Shown piece by piece: positions 10,725-23,653 of a stretch of 64,000 nt of DNA (its first letter is position 1; each line of letters starts with the position of its first letter). The position numbers and the translations under genes are program-made. The stretch covers positions 31,887,867 through 31,951,866 of the forward strand of contig JAOWCC010001634.1 in NCBI GenBank assembly GCA_030867875.1, given 5' to 3'. Source of the stretch: Actinernus sp. WN-2022 (taxonomy: Eukaryota; Cnidaria; Anthozoa; Actiniaria; Actinernidae). The notes under the pieces are model-generated. The model worked only from the letters and a program-made list of their open reading frames with translations, did not search any database and was not told the DNA's origin.

Positions 10725-13700
10725 TGTTTTGGGTTGTGTTTTGGGCTGAATTTAGAATGGTATTAACCCGATGCTAAGCCAGTATTCACAAAGGCGATGA
10801 AGATTCAGAATAACTGTCTTGTTGTTATCTCCTATCTGATCACCAATGAATCTCTTTAACGATGACAATGCTCAGGTTTCTGAAAGATAAAGACAAATAA
10901 TATTTCTTAACCTGAATGTCTCGCTCACCCCCAGACCCTCCTTAATATCTTCAAGCGCAAAGACATCTTGGCACTTAAATGCATCATGCTTAAAGTACAT
11001 TAAAGTTTTTTCTTTTTCCATATCGAAACTACAGGACATCCGCTTACACCAGGATGCTATGTAAATTTGAAATGGAAAAATAAAATAAACAAAACTGTTA
11101 TAGGCACTTTATAAACCCACTCAACAGATTAACTTCATAGAGTCTATATTTGCATCATATCGCTTTATTTGTGTGTCAAAAGTATTCTATGTACCAGTAA
11201 ACGGCTCTCGCTCGCTTGCTGTACGTTTTTGGAGTGCCTTTTTTATTTTCCTTTTTTTCATGAATGAATAATGCAGCGGTGAGCGGGCAAAATGACTTTG
11301 AATGCTGCAACCCGTACATTTTACATGCAAAAGCAATAAAATCCGTACATTTTAAATACAAAACCGATAAAACCCATCATTTACATGCAAAAACGATACA
11401 ACCTTTTGAAAGAAATTGAAACCAATCAAATTGTCGTATGGAGCAAAAACTGACAAAAATTGAAAACAATGATAATAATCCTGTCGCCGAATTTCGTGAA
11501 TTCATTCGGAACAACAACCTTAAAACACGAAGATCAAGACACAAAGCAACTTCAAAGTGCGATTATTTTCGCCATATAATAAATACCGTATGGACCTAGC
11601 TTGTTCGGTCGCATTGTTTTTTAAATGAAATGGGGCAATATAAATAACGGGTCTATTTACTAACTGCCCCTTGGTATCCGATGATGGTTTATTCCATGAA
11701 CGCTGCGTGTAAAACAAAATGGAAAATAGAAAACATGTAATGGCGTATTAATTAGTATTTAGTTTACACTTCTTTTAATTTTATTATTAATATTTCATTC
11801 TTATAAGGGCGAGCGAATGGCCAATTCGAGTATTTGCGAGCAAGCAATCGTCTTGTTTCCAAAGTTAACTTTGTATTATGTCTTTTTATGATGAATGAGA
11901 CGGTTGTGTATTCAGTGAGATTAATATTTTTAATAAGGTTTTGACAGCGGGGAATCATTCCCGGGGATCATTTATTTCCTTATCCATTATCCAAAATATT
12001 TTCCTTGTTACCATTTATCAGGTTTATGCTACTGAACTTAATGAAGTCTCTAAAGTTTAATTGCCTTTCTATGACTGATATATATATGTACCGCTGATTG
12101 CTGCAATCGGCTCCGACAAAGTAGCGGGTGACCGAATAAAACACACTATTAAAGTATAAAAATCCAGACAGGATCAAAGTTGCCGATCCCTTTGCTATGG
12201 TTTTCTTCATACATTATTAAACCTTACCTTTAATAACAAGATTTGTCGAACCACAGACATTGAGCAATATTTGCTAATTTTGAAGCAAAGAATAGTCGAG
12301 TGTAGAAACCCGCACGAACTTTATAGAACTATTTCCAGTACTATTACTGCCCTGCTCTCATTCACATATTTCGCCAATTCGAACATGGTCAGCCTCGCAG
12401 TTCAATCACAAATGTCCCACACTCCGACACCCTTTTCAAATAAAAAAATTGCATGTATTAAGTAACTCAAAAAAAGTTAATATGCATGCTGAGTCGTAGC
12501 CAGACCTAGCGCCGAAGGTACGAGTCACGAGAACATCAGTTTTGAAAATCTAAGTTCTCGAAAATGGAATTTCCAAACTTTTGAGAGCACTTTCGCTACG
12601 CCACTGGCATCGGTTTATGACTTCTTTGGAAATTGTTGTTAAGCTAGCCGCATCATTGATGTCTCTAATTGGTTTAAATATAAATATAAGTATGTAACTA
12701 GTCATGCCAAACAGTTGCGAATTTCCGAGACTATCTTTTTACAGGGTCTCGGAACATGCCATTTACACGGCAAAAATAAGGGTACCGTGCAGAACAATTT
12801 TGGCACGCGTACCCACGGGGTGTACCTAAAATATACAATAACATGATCCAATGGATTTAGGTAGGTTTGAAATTTAATTGTTGGTATATTTTGTTTTACT
12901 CTAAATATCTTGTTTCTTACGTTCTCCGTTCCGATACACTGCAGATAAAATCAAGCATCGCCTTCATAAAAGAAAAGCTATATAGTGCTAGCCATTGTGG
13001 CATTTTGAAATTGCGACATTGTTTTTGGGAACGTAAAACACTTTTAGAAAGAGCTTACATAATTTATAATGCAGAGTTGGTGGCTTTCATACGTCTACAT
13101 TAGTCTCAGACGGTCGCCCACTGAATAGAGCCGGTTAAACAACTTGTTTGCCACATTTCGTTTGACGTATATGATAAAAGAAGCGCAAAGAGAAGGCGTT
13201 CTTTGTCTTTTCTCAGGGATTCTAATACTGAGTTTCTTCTATTATTGTGTTTAAAAACAATAGCCTCGACACGCAACGCCGCCCAGTTTAATTTGCATTT
13301 GGTTGGAAAACTGTATTTGATCATGAATGGAGGGAACATATCTCGAATTAAACGTGCACGTTACTTCATGAAACCAATAAAATAGTATGAGGAAAAGAGG
13401 CAAGCTGAATCGGTGTGTTGAATCCTCTGGAGAGCTAACATGATCCGAAATGGGGCAATAAAGCCTGGACAAGCATTTTCGGCGGAATTGAAGTTTGCAA
13501 AGAATTGCGCACTGAACACAAAATCATGTTTCTAAAATGTTGGCCTAACAGTCGTCAGTTCGTATTTTACCTTTGAGAAATACACGCTGTGTTCCAATAA
13601 TATTTTATCTTGATGTAATCCTTAGGTTTCATGGATTACTAGGTAGCTCCTGTCCGTCGTATAATGCCATATGTGTCACTGTTCTCATTTAAATGTGTAT

Positions 13701-14147
13701 ACGTTTAAAAGTAAACGTCTTAAATAGCCGATTAATCTGTGAATATTCATGTCATTTATTGCTTTTACCATCATAATTTAGAATTCCTGTCAAGACATGA
13801 TAAGGCACATAATCTTGGCTTCAAATTAAAAAGAAATTTTCCCCATTATTGTAACCGACTGGTGACCTTTTTTCACTTCTCAAGAATTGAATTAAGTAGT
13901 GATATGTTGGAATAAAAAGTTAACGTGTGCAAAATAGATCAAAATGATAATGACAGTGCAATGAGGCTGTTCTATCGTATTAACTAGACTGAAAGGAGTC
14001 CGTATTTTGGTGATATCGAATTTGATTTATGTCAAATATATCAGCGCGTACGGTTTATACGAAATAAACGGATACTCACGATATACAGTGCACCTATTTC
14101 AAAAAACATTATCCGGGACAAACGACAAGCGACAATTTCTAATGCAC
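10725..14147. other. Non-coding region upstream of the GPCR
   Basis: No supported coding exon in 3.4 kb. It probably contains the GPCR promoter and any 5' UTR exon, but no confident TATA box or splice pair was found. A possible minus-strand acceptor (TTTCAG) lies near 10875. A 31-bp tandem repeat is at 11314-11403. About 12720-12830 has weak inverted similarity to the TIR element at 57463-57718, including GGCACGCGTACC. Confidence 0.5.
11314..11403. repeat. 31-bp tandem repeat, about three copies
   Basis: Units begin at 11314, 11345 and 11376 and share a GTACATTTTA-ATGCAAAA-CGATAAAA pattern with several substitutions each. Confidence 0.7.
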
Positions 14148-14611
14148 CAGTCAGTGTTTTCTCCGAGGGTGGGGGTGGGGGTGGGGGTTGGGGTATCGGG
14201 CATACCCACGGGTTTGACAGGAACTGCTCTCACCTGGGTACGGAATTTGTCAATGTTACGTGGCCCGAGTGTCGGATTGGAAAGTGTAACTGGTCAGCGG
14301 TATTTTCAGCTTCAACACGACTTTCGCGCCTTGCGCCCACAATCATGGAACAAGAGGTGAGTTAATTCGTCAATGACTTTTACATTGTATTCTCACGATT
14401 TGAGAATTTTATAACAATCAGAATTTTCTATGAGTGTACAGGATTCTTATTTTAAAAATTATATTTCAATAATGTCATGTTTTGCCTCTCGAATTTGACT
14501 TCAAATGTCAGTCCCAGGGTGAAAATTTTGAGATAAAAGTCAAACCCCGTGGGTGTGCCCGATACCCCCCTCCCCCCCCCCCCCCCTCCCCCCGGGGTAA
14601 ACCACTGACTG
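14148..14611. mobile_element. 464-bp hAT-like TIR element with G-rich ends
   Basis: The left end CAGTCAGTG and right end CACTGACTG are inverse. The arms continue through a G-run (14166-14196) matched by a C-run (14566-14596), and then GGTATCGGGCATACCCACGG, matched inverted at about 14548-14567. Flanks TGCAC and TGCAT may be a decayed duplication. CAG...CTG ends are typical of hAT elements. The interior has no transposase. It does carry an exon-like segment, TTTTCAG, then 46 bases including ATGGAACAAGAG, then GTGAGTT (about 14304-14363). Confidence 0.7.
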
Positions 14612-14867
14612 TGCATAACTGTTCAGCTCTGCGAAACTAATAAACTACGGCGTATACGTACTTCGAACATCTATACTCGCACAACGCGTTCTCGAGGTTT
14701 AAAGTAACGATAATCATTACTAACTTTAAGATAAATCCTAACCCGAACCACAAAACTAACCCCAACCATCGGACGAGTTCACGGGTAAATGACGGGTTCT
14801 CACTCAGCTGGAGCTAGGGTCACAGGTGAACAAGAAGAGAAGGTAAACGAGAGAAAAAAGTTTATCG

Positions 14868-14965
14868 AGCGGTCCTACTGGGGCTCGAACTCATAACCCT
14901 TTACCTGTAGTATAGCGTAGTGCAGATAGCATGACCACTGCACTAAGCGGGTCTACCGCCATACG
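14868..14965 (-). repeat. tRNA-derived SINE head
   Basis: On the minus strand there is an A-box-like TAGTGCAGTGGTCATGC (14929-14945). About 37 bases later comes a B-box-like GAGTTCGAGCCCC (14880-14892). The spacing fits an internal RNA polymerase III promoter. Acceptor-stem pairing of a working tRNA is not evident, so this is a tRNA-related SINE or pseudogene rather than a tRNA gene. The SINE body probably continues towards 14780. Confidence 0.55.
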
Positions 14966-15029
14966 GAATGCGAACATTGTTTATCTTCACCTTGACTGGT
15001 CTTGACTGGTTTTAAGAGTAATGATTATC

Positions 15030-15115
15030 TCTGAATTTCTAACGAGACCTGCAACAACCACGATGGCTGATCAAAGCCAGGTCCCGGCTAATCCACAGAT
15101 TGAATTGTAATTTAG
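15030..15115 (-). repeat. Dispersed repeat, inverted copy (pair with 19025-19115)
   Basis: The reverse complement of this segment contains GTGGATTAGCCGGGACCTGG- and CGTTAGAAATTCAGAG-type sequence, shared with 19025-19115. Chance ORFs over both copies end in similar peptides (LWISR...RSR), which shows the repeat and not a conserved protein. Confidence 0.65.
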
Positions 15116-17848
15116 CGATTTGACAAGTAATAATGATCATTACTTTAAGTTGACTCGCAGGTGCCAGTGATAAACTCCGGACAGTAAATATGTATTGCTC
15201 TGAGAGTTCATTTCGCATTTTCTCTAAATTCTCTCGTTTTTCCCCCCGTTTCTTTAGCTTTCCTATATCCTCAAATTTTATCACATTAGGTTTTGTTTCG
15301 ATCTATATACATTTCCGGCTTTCTTAACATAAAATACCATGATGTTAAGCACACTTTTAGTTCAAACAGAGCACGGACATGTTTCGGAATTTTATTTCAG
15401 TAACTACAGTCAAGCAGACCTTTTTTACGGAAACACTAGTGGAACCATTGGAAAGGAAGTTAAAACGGATTAGGAAATATTGTCCAGGTCTTTTCATGCC
15501 ATACCGCCCATACGGGTCTATGGTAATTATACACTAGAGCATACAGTGCGTCACTTATATTTCCGTCATTTTGGCGGGTGTATCTTCATTTACGCGGGAA
15601 ACTGATGCCGCCTTAAGCTTAATGTAATCACAATGAGATAAACATGTACCTCGAGGTTTTCTTCCATTTCTAATCAATATGAAGGGGACGTAAACGAACC
15701 TGTTGTGCTATTTCGTGAAAGATCCCGGATGTTCTAACTGTAATAAACTGCACGACAGCACTTTGCGCCACAATAGCAATCCGTATCTCAAGTCCTCCCT
15801 TGTGAAGCGCATTTAAAAGAAACCAGAAAATATATTTTAAAAATAGCCTCATACACACGTGTATGCAACATTTCCGTCCACATCAAAATTAAACGATGTG
15901 TTGTTTTCGTGTAGACGGACAAAACGATCTGATTCAGTTTTCAGCAAACTTTTGAAAACGTATTTGTGTATATATATACATTGTATATACAGCAATTTTC
16001 ATAAATTCTGACCCCCCCCCCAACTATATCGGGTGCATTGTGGGTAAATGACTGCCGATCGAGCCTCAGCAAAAGTACCAGTTTACGAGATGTAGAGATA
16101 TCAGACCGGTAACCAGACCAAAACGTTTAACCAAGGATTTTTCTATATTAGATTTTAACAGATTTCCTATGTTAGATAATACACATTATATTTATTTTCT
16201 AACACAAACTCTTCAAATGTGAAATAACGAAACACAAGGAGAAATTTTAACCGGAGCAACTGCCTCGATTTACGCCACACGAACAGCTGGTTGTAGAATC
16301 CTTCGTTGTCATATTGCAAGAAATAGCATGGCAGATAAATACCGAATGCAACTGGCTGAGAGCCGGTATTACTAGTCTATACCTACTATTTCAAGAATAC
16401 TTTGGCGATTTGGCGTGTTTGCCGTGGTTTCGATTTGTATTTATAAATGTCACGCAAACACATGAATTTTCGTTTTTAAAATAATTCTATAACAACAAAT
16501 TTCACTTATTTTAGATAGCAGTATTCTGTTAACTGGTCTGCATTATTTGTATTCTGACGCATCCAGTGCAAATAAGTATTTAGCACTGGAACCACGCTGT
16601 GTTTACAAAAAACAATAGTCCTGGACTGATGTGATCTTGTGGGCTTTAAAAGGAAACAAAGTGCACCGGCATTTTATCAAACGAGTTTCACATCTCTGAA
16701 TGTCACAGAAGAAAAGAATGGAAAGAAGGGAAAGAGTCAAATATAGAGCTTATAATGTAACACAGAATTACACGCTAGACAGATGCAATTTCTTAACGAA
16801 TTAGAATCTAAATATTTCCGTTCATCCGTTTGCTGGCTCCGAAGCTTTTTGGAGCATACATATGACAGGATTCTCTTCAAAACAAACCGAGAATGATTCG
16901 AGATATTGTAATTTTAACCTGGCGTGTGTACCATTTTCTGCCGAATAAATCTTCTTTTAATTAATATGGAGCTTCTTAAAGCCATGAAGCAAATATAAAT
17001 ACTACTAATTTTAAGCCGGCAGTTAGTAGAAAATAAATATCTGCGGAGAACTGAAACTGAACTGAGAACAGAATGCAAATCGCAACTTCGATAAAGTGAA
17101 ATAATTAATGTCAAAATTAAATCGTAAACCCTAGAGTGGTTATCTTTCTGCAAACTGCTATTCCACTGTTCGTGTTTTTGTCTGAGTGTGCATAACATTT
17201 GCACATCGGAACTGTGTTAAGTTTGGTTTTGAAAACCACATTTGATATTTTTCATTGAAAACAATAACTCTAATTAACGTTCTGAAAAAATGATTTTGCA
17301 CGCAATTGTGTTACTTATATCAGTGCAGAGAACTAGAGCTAAGCTTTGAGAACTGTTTCTTGTTAAACTAAATCACCGAAGTTACCTGAAAAGTAGGTAG
17401 ACTATACCGGCACTGTGCCAGTAGTATTATGTATTTATCTTCCATATTATTTCTTGTAACGACAACAACGGATTCTGTAAGATTTGTTCCATTAGTAGTG
17501 TTGGTTCCGGGTTGTTGTTCTCGGGTTAGGATAAGTTAGATTTGTTATGACGGGTAGTGGATGTGTCGTCTTTACAGAGCTGTACCTGAGATCAGTTCGC
17601 GGGTTTTCCGACAGTTTGGATGACGTGCAAAAGTGTTCGATTTATAGTAAGAAAACATATGGAAATCTTGAAGGGTTTTGGACTCTCGCACATAGTGAAT
17701 ATTTATCCAACAAACAATCTAACATTTCCTGTGTCAAGATTTATACATTTTAACTAGTGTAAGAATTTAAAGGCAATTACTTACCTACGTATAGTATGAG
17801 AACGTATTGATGAATGATTCGTGAAGGAAAAACAAAGGAAATTATTAA
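15116..17848. other. Non-coding region
   Basis: Nothing coding is supported in about 2.7 kb. There is a short C-run at 16013-16021. ORFs here, up to 96 codons, have no recognisable motif. Confidence 0.5.
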
Positions 17849-17883
17849 AACATCAGTGTTTATTATACAGACACTGATGTTTT
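17849..17883. repeat. Short perfect hairpin
   Basis: AAAACATCAGTGT is followed, after a loop of about ten bases, by its inverse ACACTGATGTTTT. There is no U-run in terminator style, and the genome is eukaryotic, so it is annotated only as an inverted repeat. Confidence 0.6.
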
Positions 17884-17980
17884 CATCATCAGTCCTGTAT
17901 CCAACAAACACCATGCTAGTGTCTGTTAGGGGAGGTCTCACAACCGATCACTGACTTCCCCTATCCCAGCTATGGACCTT

Positions 17981-18117
17981 ATTCACACGGCGGCCATGTT
18001 TAATCCCAGGAGTATAAAAACCTTTGTTTTGCACGCGTGAACTCGTTCTGAAACTGCTCAGTACGAGGTTACACGTGGGAAATCTATTGTTTCAAGCCAA
18101 TATGGCCGCCGTGAAAT
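17981..18117. mobile_element. Small TIR element with CGGCGGCCAT ends
   Basis: TTCACACGGCGGCCATGTT at the left is matched inverted by AATATGGCCGCCGTGAAAT at the right, about 137 bp overall. No ORF is present. A target duplication is not clear. Confidence 0.55.
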
Positions 18118-18935
18118 GTGAAGGAAAACTCTACTCTTTAATGCACAGAGACCAGTCTGATCAATGTGGGACCTGTTTTTGTGCACATTGCACATGACCG
18201 TTAGTATACTATAGAGCTGAACTCTCTTTTTTACGTTTTCCATCAAAATTACATATGTTTTGTAATTTTATATAGTTTCATTTGATAGGTAGTTTACAAC
18301 ATTCGTGTTCGTGTTGTATCAGCCTCGCCTCCGGCTCGAGATTGTATAGGCTGACAATAGCATCACAAAAGTTACTGAACATTTGATGCTCTTGTGTTCA
18401 ATACTCACTGAGAGTCCAAAACTCTCCGAAATGTCCATTGTGTTTTCTTATGAATCGAAACTTTTGCACCAATATCAAATGTCGGAAAATCTATATTCTC
18501 AAATATCGTCTGAGAATTAAATTCAGATTTCGAAGTTTGGCAGACTCACACAAGAGCTTACAATTGACTGATGTCACTTGTGTTCATAATATATTTTTAC
18601 GGTACCTAAATTGAAAGCCGAATCTTTCGCCAAAGCAGATATTAAAAAGACAGATTTCACATGCAACCTTTGATCATTAGCCCCAAAGTTTTATACGGTG
18701 AGGCTCCGCCACGAGGTCCAAACCGGCTTACACTTTTTTATATCTCAGGGTAAAACAAGGGGGTGCGGAACGGGAAAATAACGAACTCAGCCCTCCCCTG
18801 CATGTGTCTCCGCGCAGGCTACAAAATGTTTATAGCCACACTTATTAGATATGATACATGTTGGTATCTCGCCTTATACTTAATCATAAGCCTCTGGCTT
18901 GGGAGACCTGGTAACGGCTCCCTGTATCTTCGACG
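18118..18935. other. Non-coding region
   Basis: No gene is supported. The plus-strand ORF at 18763-19107 runs into a dispersed repeat and is not treated as real. Confidence 0.5.
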
Positions 18936-19130
18936 CAAAATAAACCATTTGGCATTTGATGGCATTTGCTCCGAGGGTTTTTATCCGGGTTCTCCGGTTT
19001 TCCTCCCTCTACCGCGGAAAAACCTACACGCTAAATTCCAATTTGAACTGTGGATTAGCCGGGTCCTGACTTTGATCAGTTCCTATGGATGGTTCAGGTC
19101 CCGTTAGAAATTCAGAGTACATATTATCAT
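18936..19130 (+). repeat. Dispersed repeat, with CTCCGAGGG...CCGGTTTTCCTCCCTC
   Basis: This copy holds GGGTTCTCCGGTTTTCCTCC (about 18986) and then a segment matched inverted at 15030-15115. The C/T-rich motif is one I associate with widespread repeats in anthozoan genomes, but the family could not be named. Confidence 0.55.
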
Positions 19131-19417
19131 TGAATAAATATAAAAGCTCCATGGATCGAGATTCCAGTGCCGTGGAGTGCTAGTACATAATATTTACTTG
19201 TGGTATACCTCCCAGGGCCGTAGCTAGATCGATTTCCTGAACAAACGAGGCATCATTTATAAAGGCAGGGGTATGGGGGAGGTACACGCAAGCTCTTTTG
19301 TACTTCAGCATTTTGGTGTGTAAAAGTAGATTTAAAGATTATTTTAGATTTACAGTATAGTCTTTGCATGGGAAGAAACCTAGACGAGGCTTGCGCCATG
19401 TCTCCACTGTTCCAGTT

Positions 19418-20054
19418 TTAAAGGGTTCAATAAGCACCTTAGTTGGGTCAATCATACGGACTATTTAATTCACAAGTTGAACTCTAGAGTTTCTTTACTG
19501 AGTAGAGCAAAGGGCTACCTTACCCACTCCTGCAGAAAATTGCTATTCAATGCAATTGTTAAGCCCATATTTGAATATTGTTGTACAGTTTGGGGCAACA
19601 CTTCTAATGAACAATTTTTAAGAATACTACGGGTGCAAAAACATTGCGCTAGACTGATTCTAGATGCAAGCTTTAATGCTAGGTCAGTAGAACTTCAGTT
19701 AACAAGCTGCACTGGATTCCTATTGACGATCTCGTGCGCGTGAAGAAGCTGTGTATGATGTTTAAGATTGTTAATGGAAAGTGCCCAGAGTACTTTAATA
19801 CCTATGTAAATTATTTAAAAGACACTCACAATCACTGTACTAGAGCCTCGTCTAACCTCGGGTTAGTCGTACCTAAATACCGAACGAATTCAGGGCTTCG
19901 CACATTTCATGCGAGCGGCACTAGATTATGGAATGCCATTAGTAGCGATGTGAAAAACATTTCCCAACTAAGTAATTTTAAGAAACATTTATTCAACAAC
20001 ATTTTATCCAATAACTTCGAACATAAACATTTTAACATTACAAGAACATTTTAA
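19418..20054 (+). pseudogene. LINE reverse transcriptase C-terminal fragment
   Basis: Two ORF pieces (19477-19743 and 19734-20054) in different frames form one RT C-terminal region broken by a frameshift near 19697-19735. The first has LLFNAIVKPIFEYCCTVWG and then a QKHCARLIL motif. The second has VKKLCMMFKIVNG, and ends with SGTRLWNAISSDVKN plus FKKHLFN. Both are standard order for the end of CR1/L2-type non-LTR ORF2. A preceding LSWVNHTDYL at about 19440 corresponds to the usual WxxH element. Catalytic motifs and endonuclease are missing through 5' truncation. Sequence to about 20235, ending in AATAAAGTCTATTACTAGAAG, is probably the 3' UTR. Confidence 0.85.
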
Positions 20055-20239
20055 TTCAGTATTTAGTCTATTTTTAGGAAAATTGAAATTTACAAATTAT
20101 CTTTAATAATTAATATTACTTATCTAGTTTCTATATTGTAATTCTTATCTAGTTTTAGTTTTTATAATGGGCCGCAATGTAAACTACTGGGTCACCAGTA
20201 ATTATGTTTCTTACCCAATAAAGTCTATTACTAGAAGTT

Positions 20240-22074
20240 TCTAATAGAAAGTGAAGTGTTGCGAGGGGATGCATAGAGCTACTGTCTAGTGATATTAGTT
20301 CGAGTGTGAGTTGGGTAAACTAAAAATCTCTATGGCTCTATATTGTTCCACTTTATTTATTTTATTATCTTTGTTTCATTTTTTAATCGAAAATTATCAA
20401 CTAGTGTTATGTCCACAATCATATTCAAATTTGTCCAACGCACTTGCCATAATCTATAATTACTCCTAGTTGATTAAAACTACAGAAACTTGCAAATCAT
20501 ACTTTGCTCAACCAGGGACTGATGTGTTGGGTTATTAGACAATGTGCATTTCGGACAGAAAATAACAACATCGATAACGGAAATATAGACGAGTAAATTA
20601 GTATAGATATTTTATTGAAATGTGTGAACAATCACAAACTATAACATTAATTTGCTGTATGGCAGAATTCAATGGGAGTGGAGAAAATACTGACCCCCAG
20701 TCTATGGACTCCCTAAATGTACTGGAGGTCAATTCAATGTTTTCTCACCACCCAGATCAACAATATTCAATAACATTAATTAATAATATTTGTGTCCGAG
20801 TCCAATGCTACAAAACAATAACAATTTTATGTATACACTCATTACAAAAAATGTCCTAGAAAAATGTAAAAGCTTAAAAGCAAGAGGAATTATAAATATG
20901 GGGTAAACCTGATACTTGATAGGGATGATTTTTCATTTGTTCGACGTTGGGCGACTTAGTTGTTTGCTACCGTACTCGGAAGGGTTCGTTTGCTGTCCCG
21001 AAGGACGATTTGTAAGTGTTAGTCGACTCTCCATAGATCAACATGCCTCAACGGGCAGACTGTTCAGCGATATTGTCTCTGCATCTGGGATGAGTCGATT
21101 GCCAAGCGAAACGAGATCAATCAGTCTCCTTCGATGAGGGTAAATTATTTGTATCGATTTGTGTCAGAGGTCTACTGCTGAACTGGTCAGTTAGATTTGG
21201 CACACGACAGCGCTGAAAATCTCAAAAGAGAATGTTGTCTTCCTCTCGATACATCACTAAAACGTTTGTGACCCTGATGAATAATTCCAGCTATGAATAA
21301 AGCGGAGTTTGACATGATAATTTGATAAAATGGTACTTCAGTATCCGGCCACTTGAAATCAGTGTTGAAATCGGCGAACACGAAAATGCTACATCCGGGA
21401 CATATCCTCCGAGCCCAGGGCGTCAAAGCGAGGCGATTATAATAAAATATTTAAACATTGGTTACAAGAAATTCATCATTTTTGTAGCCATCAAATTTAG
21501 AGGTCAGATAGTTTACCATTACATGTTATATATTGAAGTCAGGTATCATCATCTGATAAGATTCGATTTCGGTAATTTATCTAGCTAATGTTTACGGAAT
21601 GATATGCAGCCATCTCCTGGTCGGCTTGCTCCTTGGATTGAGCTCCCGCGACTGTCGAACAAAGAGCCTACACCCACAAAAACCACACGAGGTTAAATAC
21701 ACATAATCCTACGCAGCAGGTGTAGGATTTAAATTTCCTTCTAGAATGTTTAAACTTAAACAACACGGAACAAGATTTAGCCTAAGAAAAACAAAATGAA
21801 TATTTTCTTTTTATCAACAGCTTTAGTGGAAAGGCAGAACAAGATTGTGTTGATTGAATAGTGACTTAACGATATAAAATGCCAAGGTATTCAATAATTA
21901 TAGATATTACTCTTACTTGAGGCGGCAGGTGGCAAATAGCCTTTCATATTCAAATTGAACGCTTTTATAATAACAAAGTAATACAAATAATTCAAACTGA
22001 AGAAATTAAAAAAACGCCTTCAGTACATAAATAATTACATTATTATATTTACAGATATTTCGATAAACGTTGAA
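20240..22074. other. Non-coding region with an imperfect inverted repeat
   Basis: No gene is supported. An imperfect inverted repeat of about 30 bp lies at 20673-20757: GGGAGTGGAGAAAATACTGA against the inverse of TTCAATGTTTTCTCACCACCC. ORFs at 20620-20859, 20916-21137 and 21187-21588 lack domain signals. Confidence 0.45.
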
Positions 22075-22212
22075 CAAAAACCGGTATATACTTCATGGTA
22101 GTGTTTCGTCCATATAGTCTCCCTCCATAATCATTTTCTCTACTGTTGTATAGTATTGTGCAGGGAGACTATATGGAACGAAACACTACCATGAAGTATA
22201 TACCCAAAAACC
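22075..22212. mobile_element. 122-bp hairpin MITE with 8-bp TSD
   Basis: The element spans 22083-22204. Arms of about 42 bp begin GGTATATACTTCATGGTAGT and return inverted with one or two mismatches around a 37-base loop. CAAAAACC flanks both sides (22075-22082 and 22205-22212), an exact 8-bp duplication. This length suggests hAT, P or Merlin mobilisation. The element is nearly all TIR and has no ORF. Confidence 0.88.
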
Positions 22213-23653
22213 TGTCGCCTCCGCGACAAGACTGAAAGGGATCATGGGTACCGATCGCTGGTGCGCGGGGACTAAGGACGACAGCAGCATAGTTATAAAA
22301 AAGTGGCGGAAATTTTAAAATTTTGCGAGTACCTTGCGAGTATTATGTTTTCTCAGTGCGAAGAATAAGAGTTATATGGCAAGGATGAACTTAAAATACT
22401 CAAACCATTTCCTTCAGAAACTAAGAAAAATAGGTGTTTTGAACAGTGCAGTTTAAGTTTTGAACACTAGGATAAAATGTATCATTGACCGCGACAAAAT
22501 AGTTTTTCCGGCAAAATTAGTAAAAATTCGGATTTACGTGTCGGCTCGCGCATGCGTGCTAGTTATCCACCCTGGCACGTCAGTTCAAGCCATAAATAGA
22601 GGGAGTGAATAAATTTGGGAGTGAATATATAATTAGGTAGGAGTGAATAAATTATCTTCACTGAGGTCATGGATCTATTGTCTTTCCGCATGAACAAACG
22701 TCATGCGCATGCGTATTTGCTATTTTTTTGTCGGCGCGCGGACGCCTCCAGTTTCCCGCGAAAACTGAAATGAAACAACAGGCATATACCGTGATTTTAA
22801 AATTTCTGCTTAAAAGTATCCATTTGTGAACTGTTATGTCAAAAAATAAGAAAACTACTTAAAAGATAAGCCTAAGACTTTAACAGGTTGAAGTTTTCTG
22901 AATTTGTAATTCACTGTGAGTTTACTAAGTTATAAAATTATTTACTAAAAAAGTTAAAGCCTCGGTAATTTGTATTTGATAGCAGAGCCGTCGTTCTTTT
23001 GGCCAGCGGAGCATACCGTTTTGCCGCGGTGTGGGACCGACCAGCTCCGAATCATTAAGTAATACAAACCTTTCAATCGGTTCTAGCCAAAAAAGGAACA
23101 AAATACCTCGCAATAATTAATCTGAAACCCCTTTGTAGCGGAAACCGGTAAGAACAAACTATTCTTGATAGGCTCTGAAATGCTTTTATTTTCAATTCTG
23201 CTTTACAATGACACCGTTACGGTTGTTATAGGGATTAGTCGCGTGCCAATTCACGTTAACGTTGAGTTGTAGAACTTTCTTTTGTGTGAGTGCCAGTGAT
23301 TAGCCGTATGTAAATTATTCTTTCGAACAAAGAAAAATATTTATTCGTGGAAAACATTTAGGAAACACATTTATTCGTGGGGAAAAAAAATCTAAAAATA
23401 GCATCTGCAATTTAGAATCGCTTGCTAGCGGAGGTTTGTTACTTGTGACCCTTTTTTCTTTTCGTATATTTTAATCGAAAAAGGAGCATGTATAAAGCCA
23501 ACGTCAGAAAGGTGGATACATCTTATTCACACGTGATTTTTTGTTGAGATCAGCAATCTGGGATCTCTAACATGGAAATAACTATTGTCATCTCAAAGAC
23601 ACCATAAATATTAATAGTATAGGATGAAATCCAGAAAAGATACTTTGATATAT
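22213..23653. other. Non-coding region
   Basis: No gene is supported. Two stretches with TGTCGGC(T/G)CGCG and CGCATGCG (22540 and 22730) resemble each other weakly. ORFs are short and featureless. Confidence 0.5.

Noticed and set aside
17849..17883. Intrinsic-terminator-like hairpin
   Set aside because: No U-tract, and the window is eukaryotic.
18763..19107. 114-codon ORF whose end resembles the ORF at 15039-15284
   Set aside because: The shared peptide comes from a DNA repeat present in inverse orientation, not from a conserved protein.
22083..22204. microRNA gene
   Set aside because: Exact 8-bp flanking duplication shows a mobile element. Without small-RNA data a miRNA call is unsupported.
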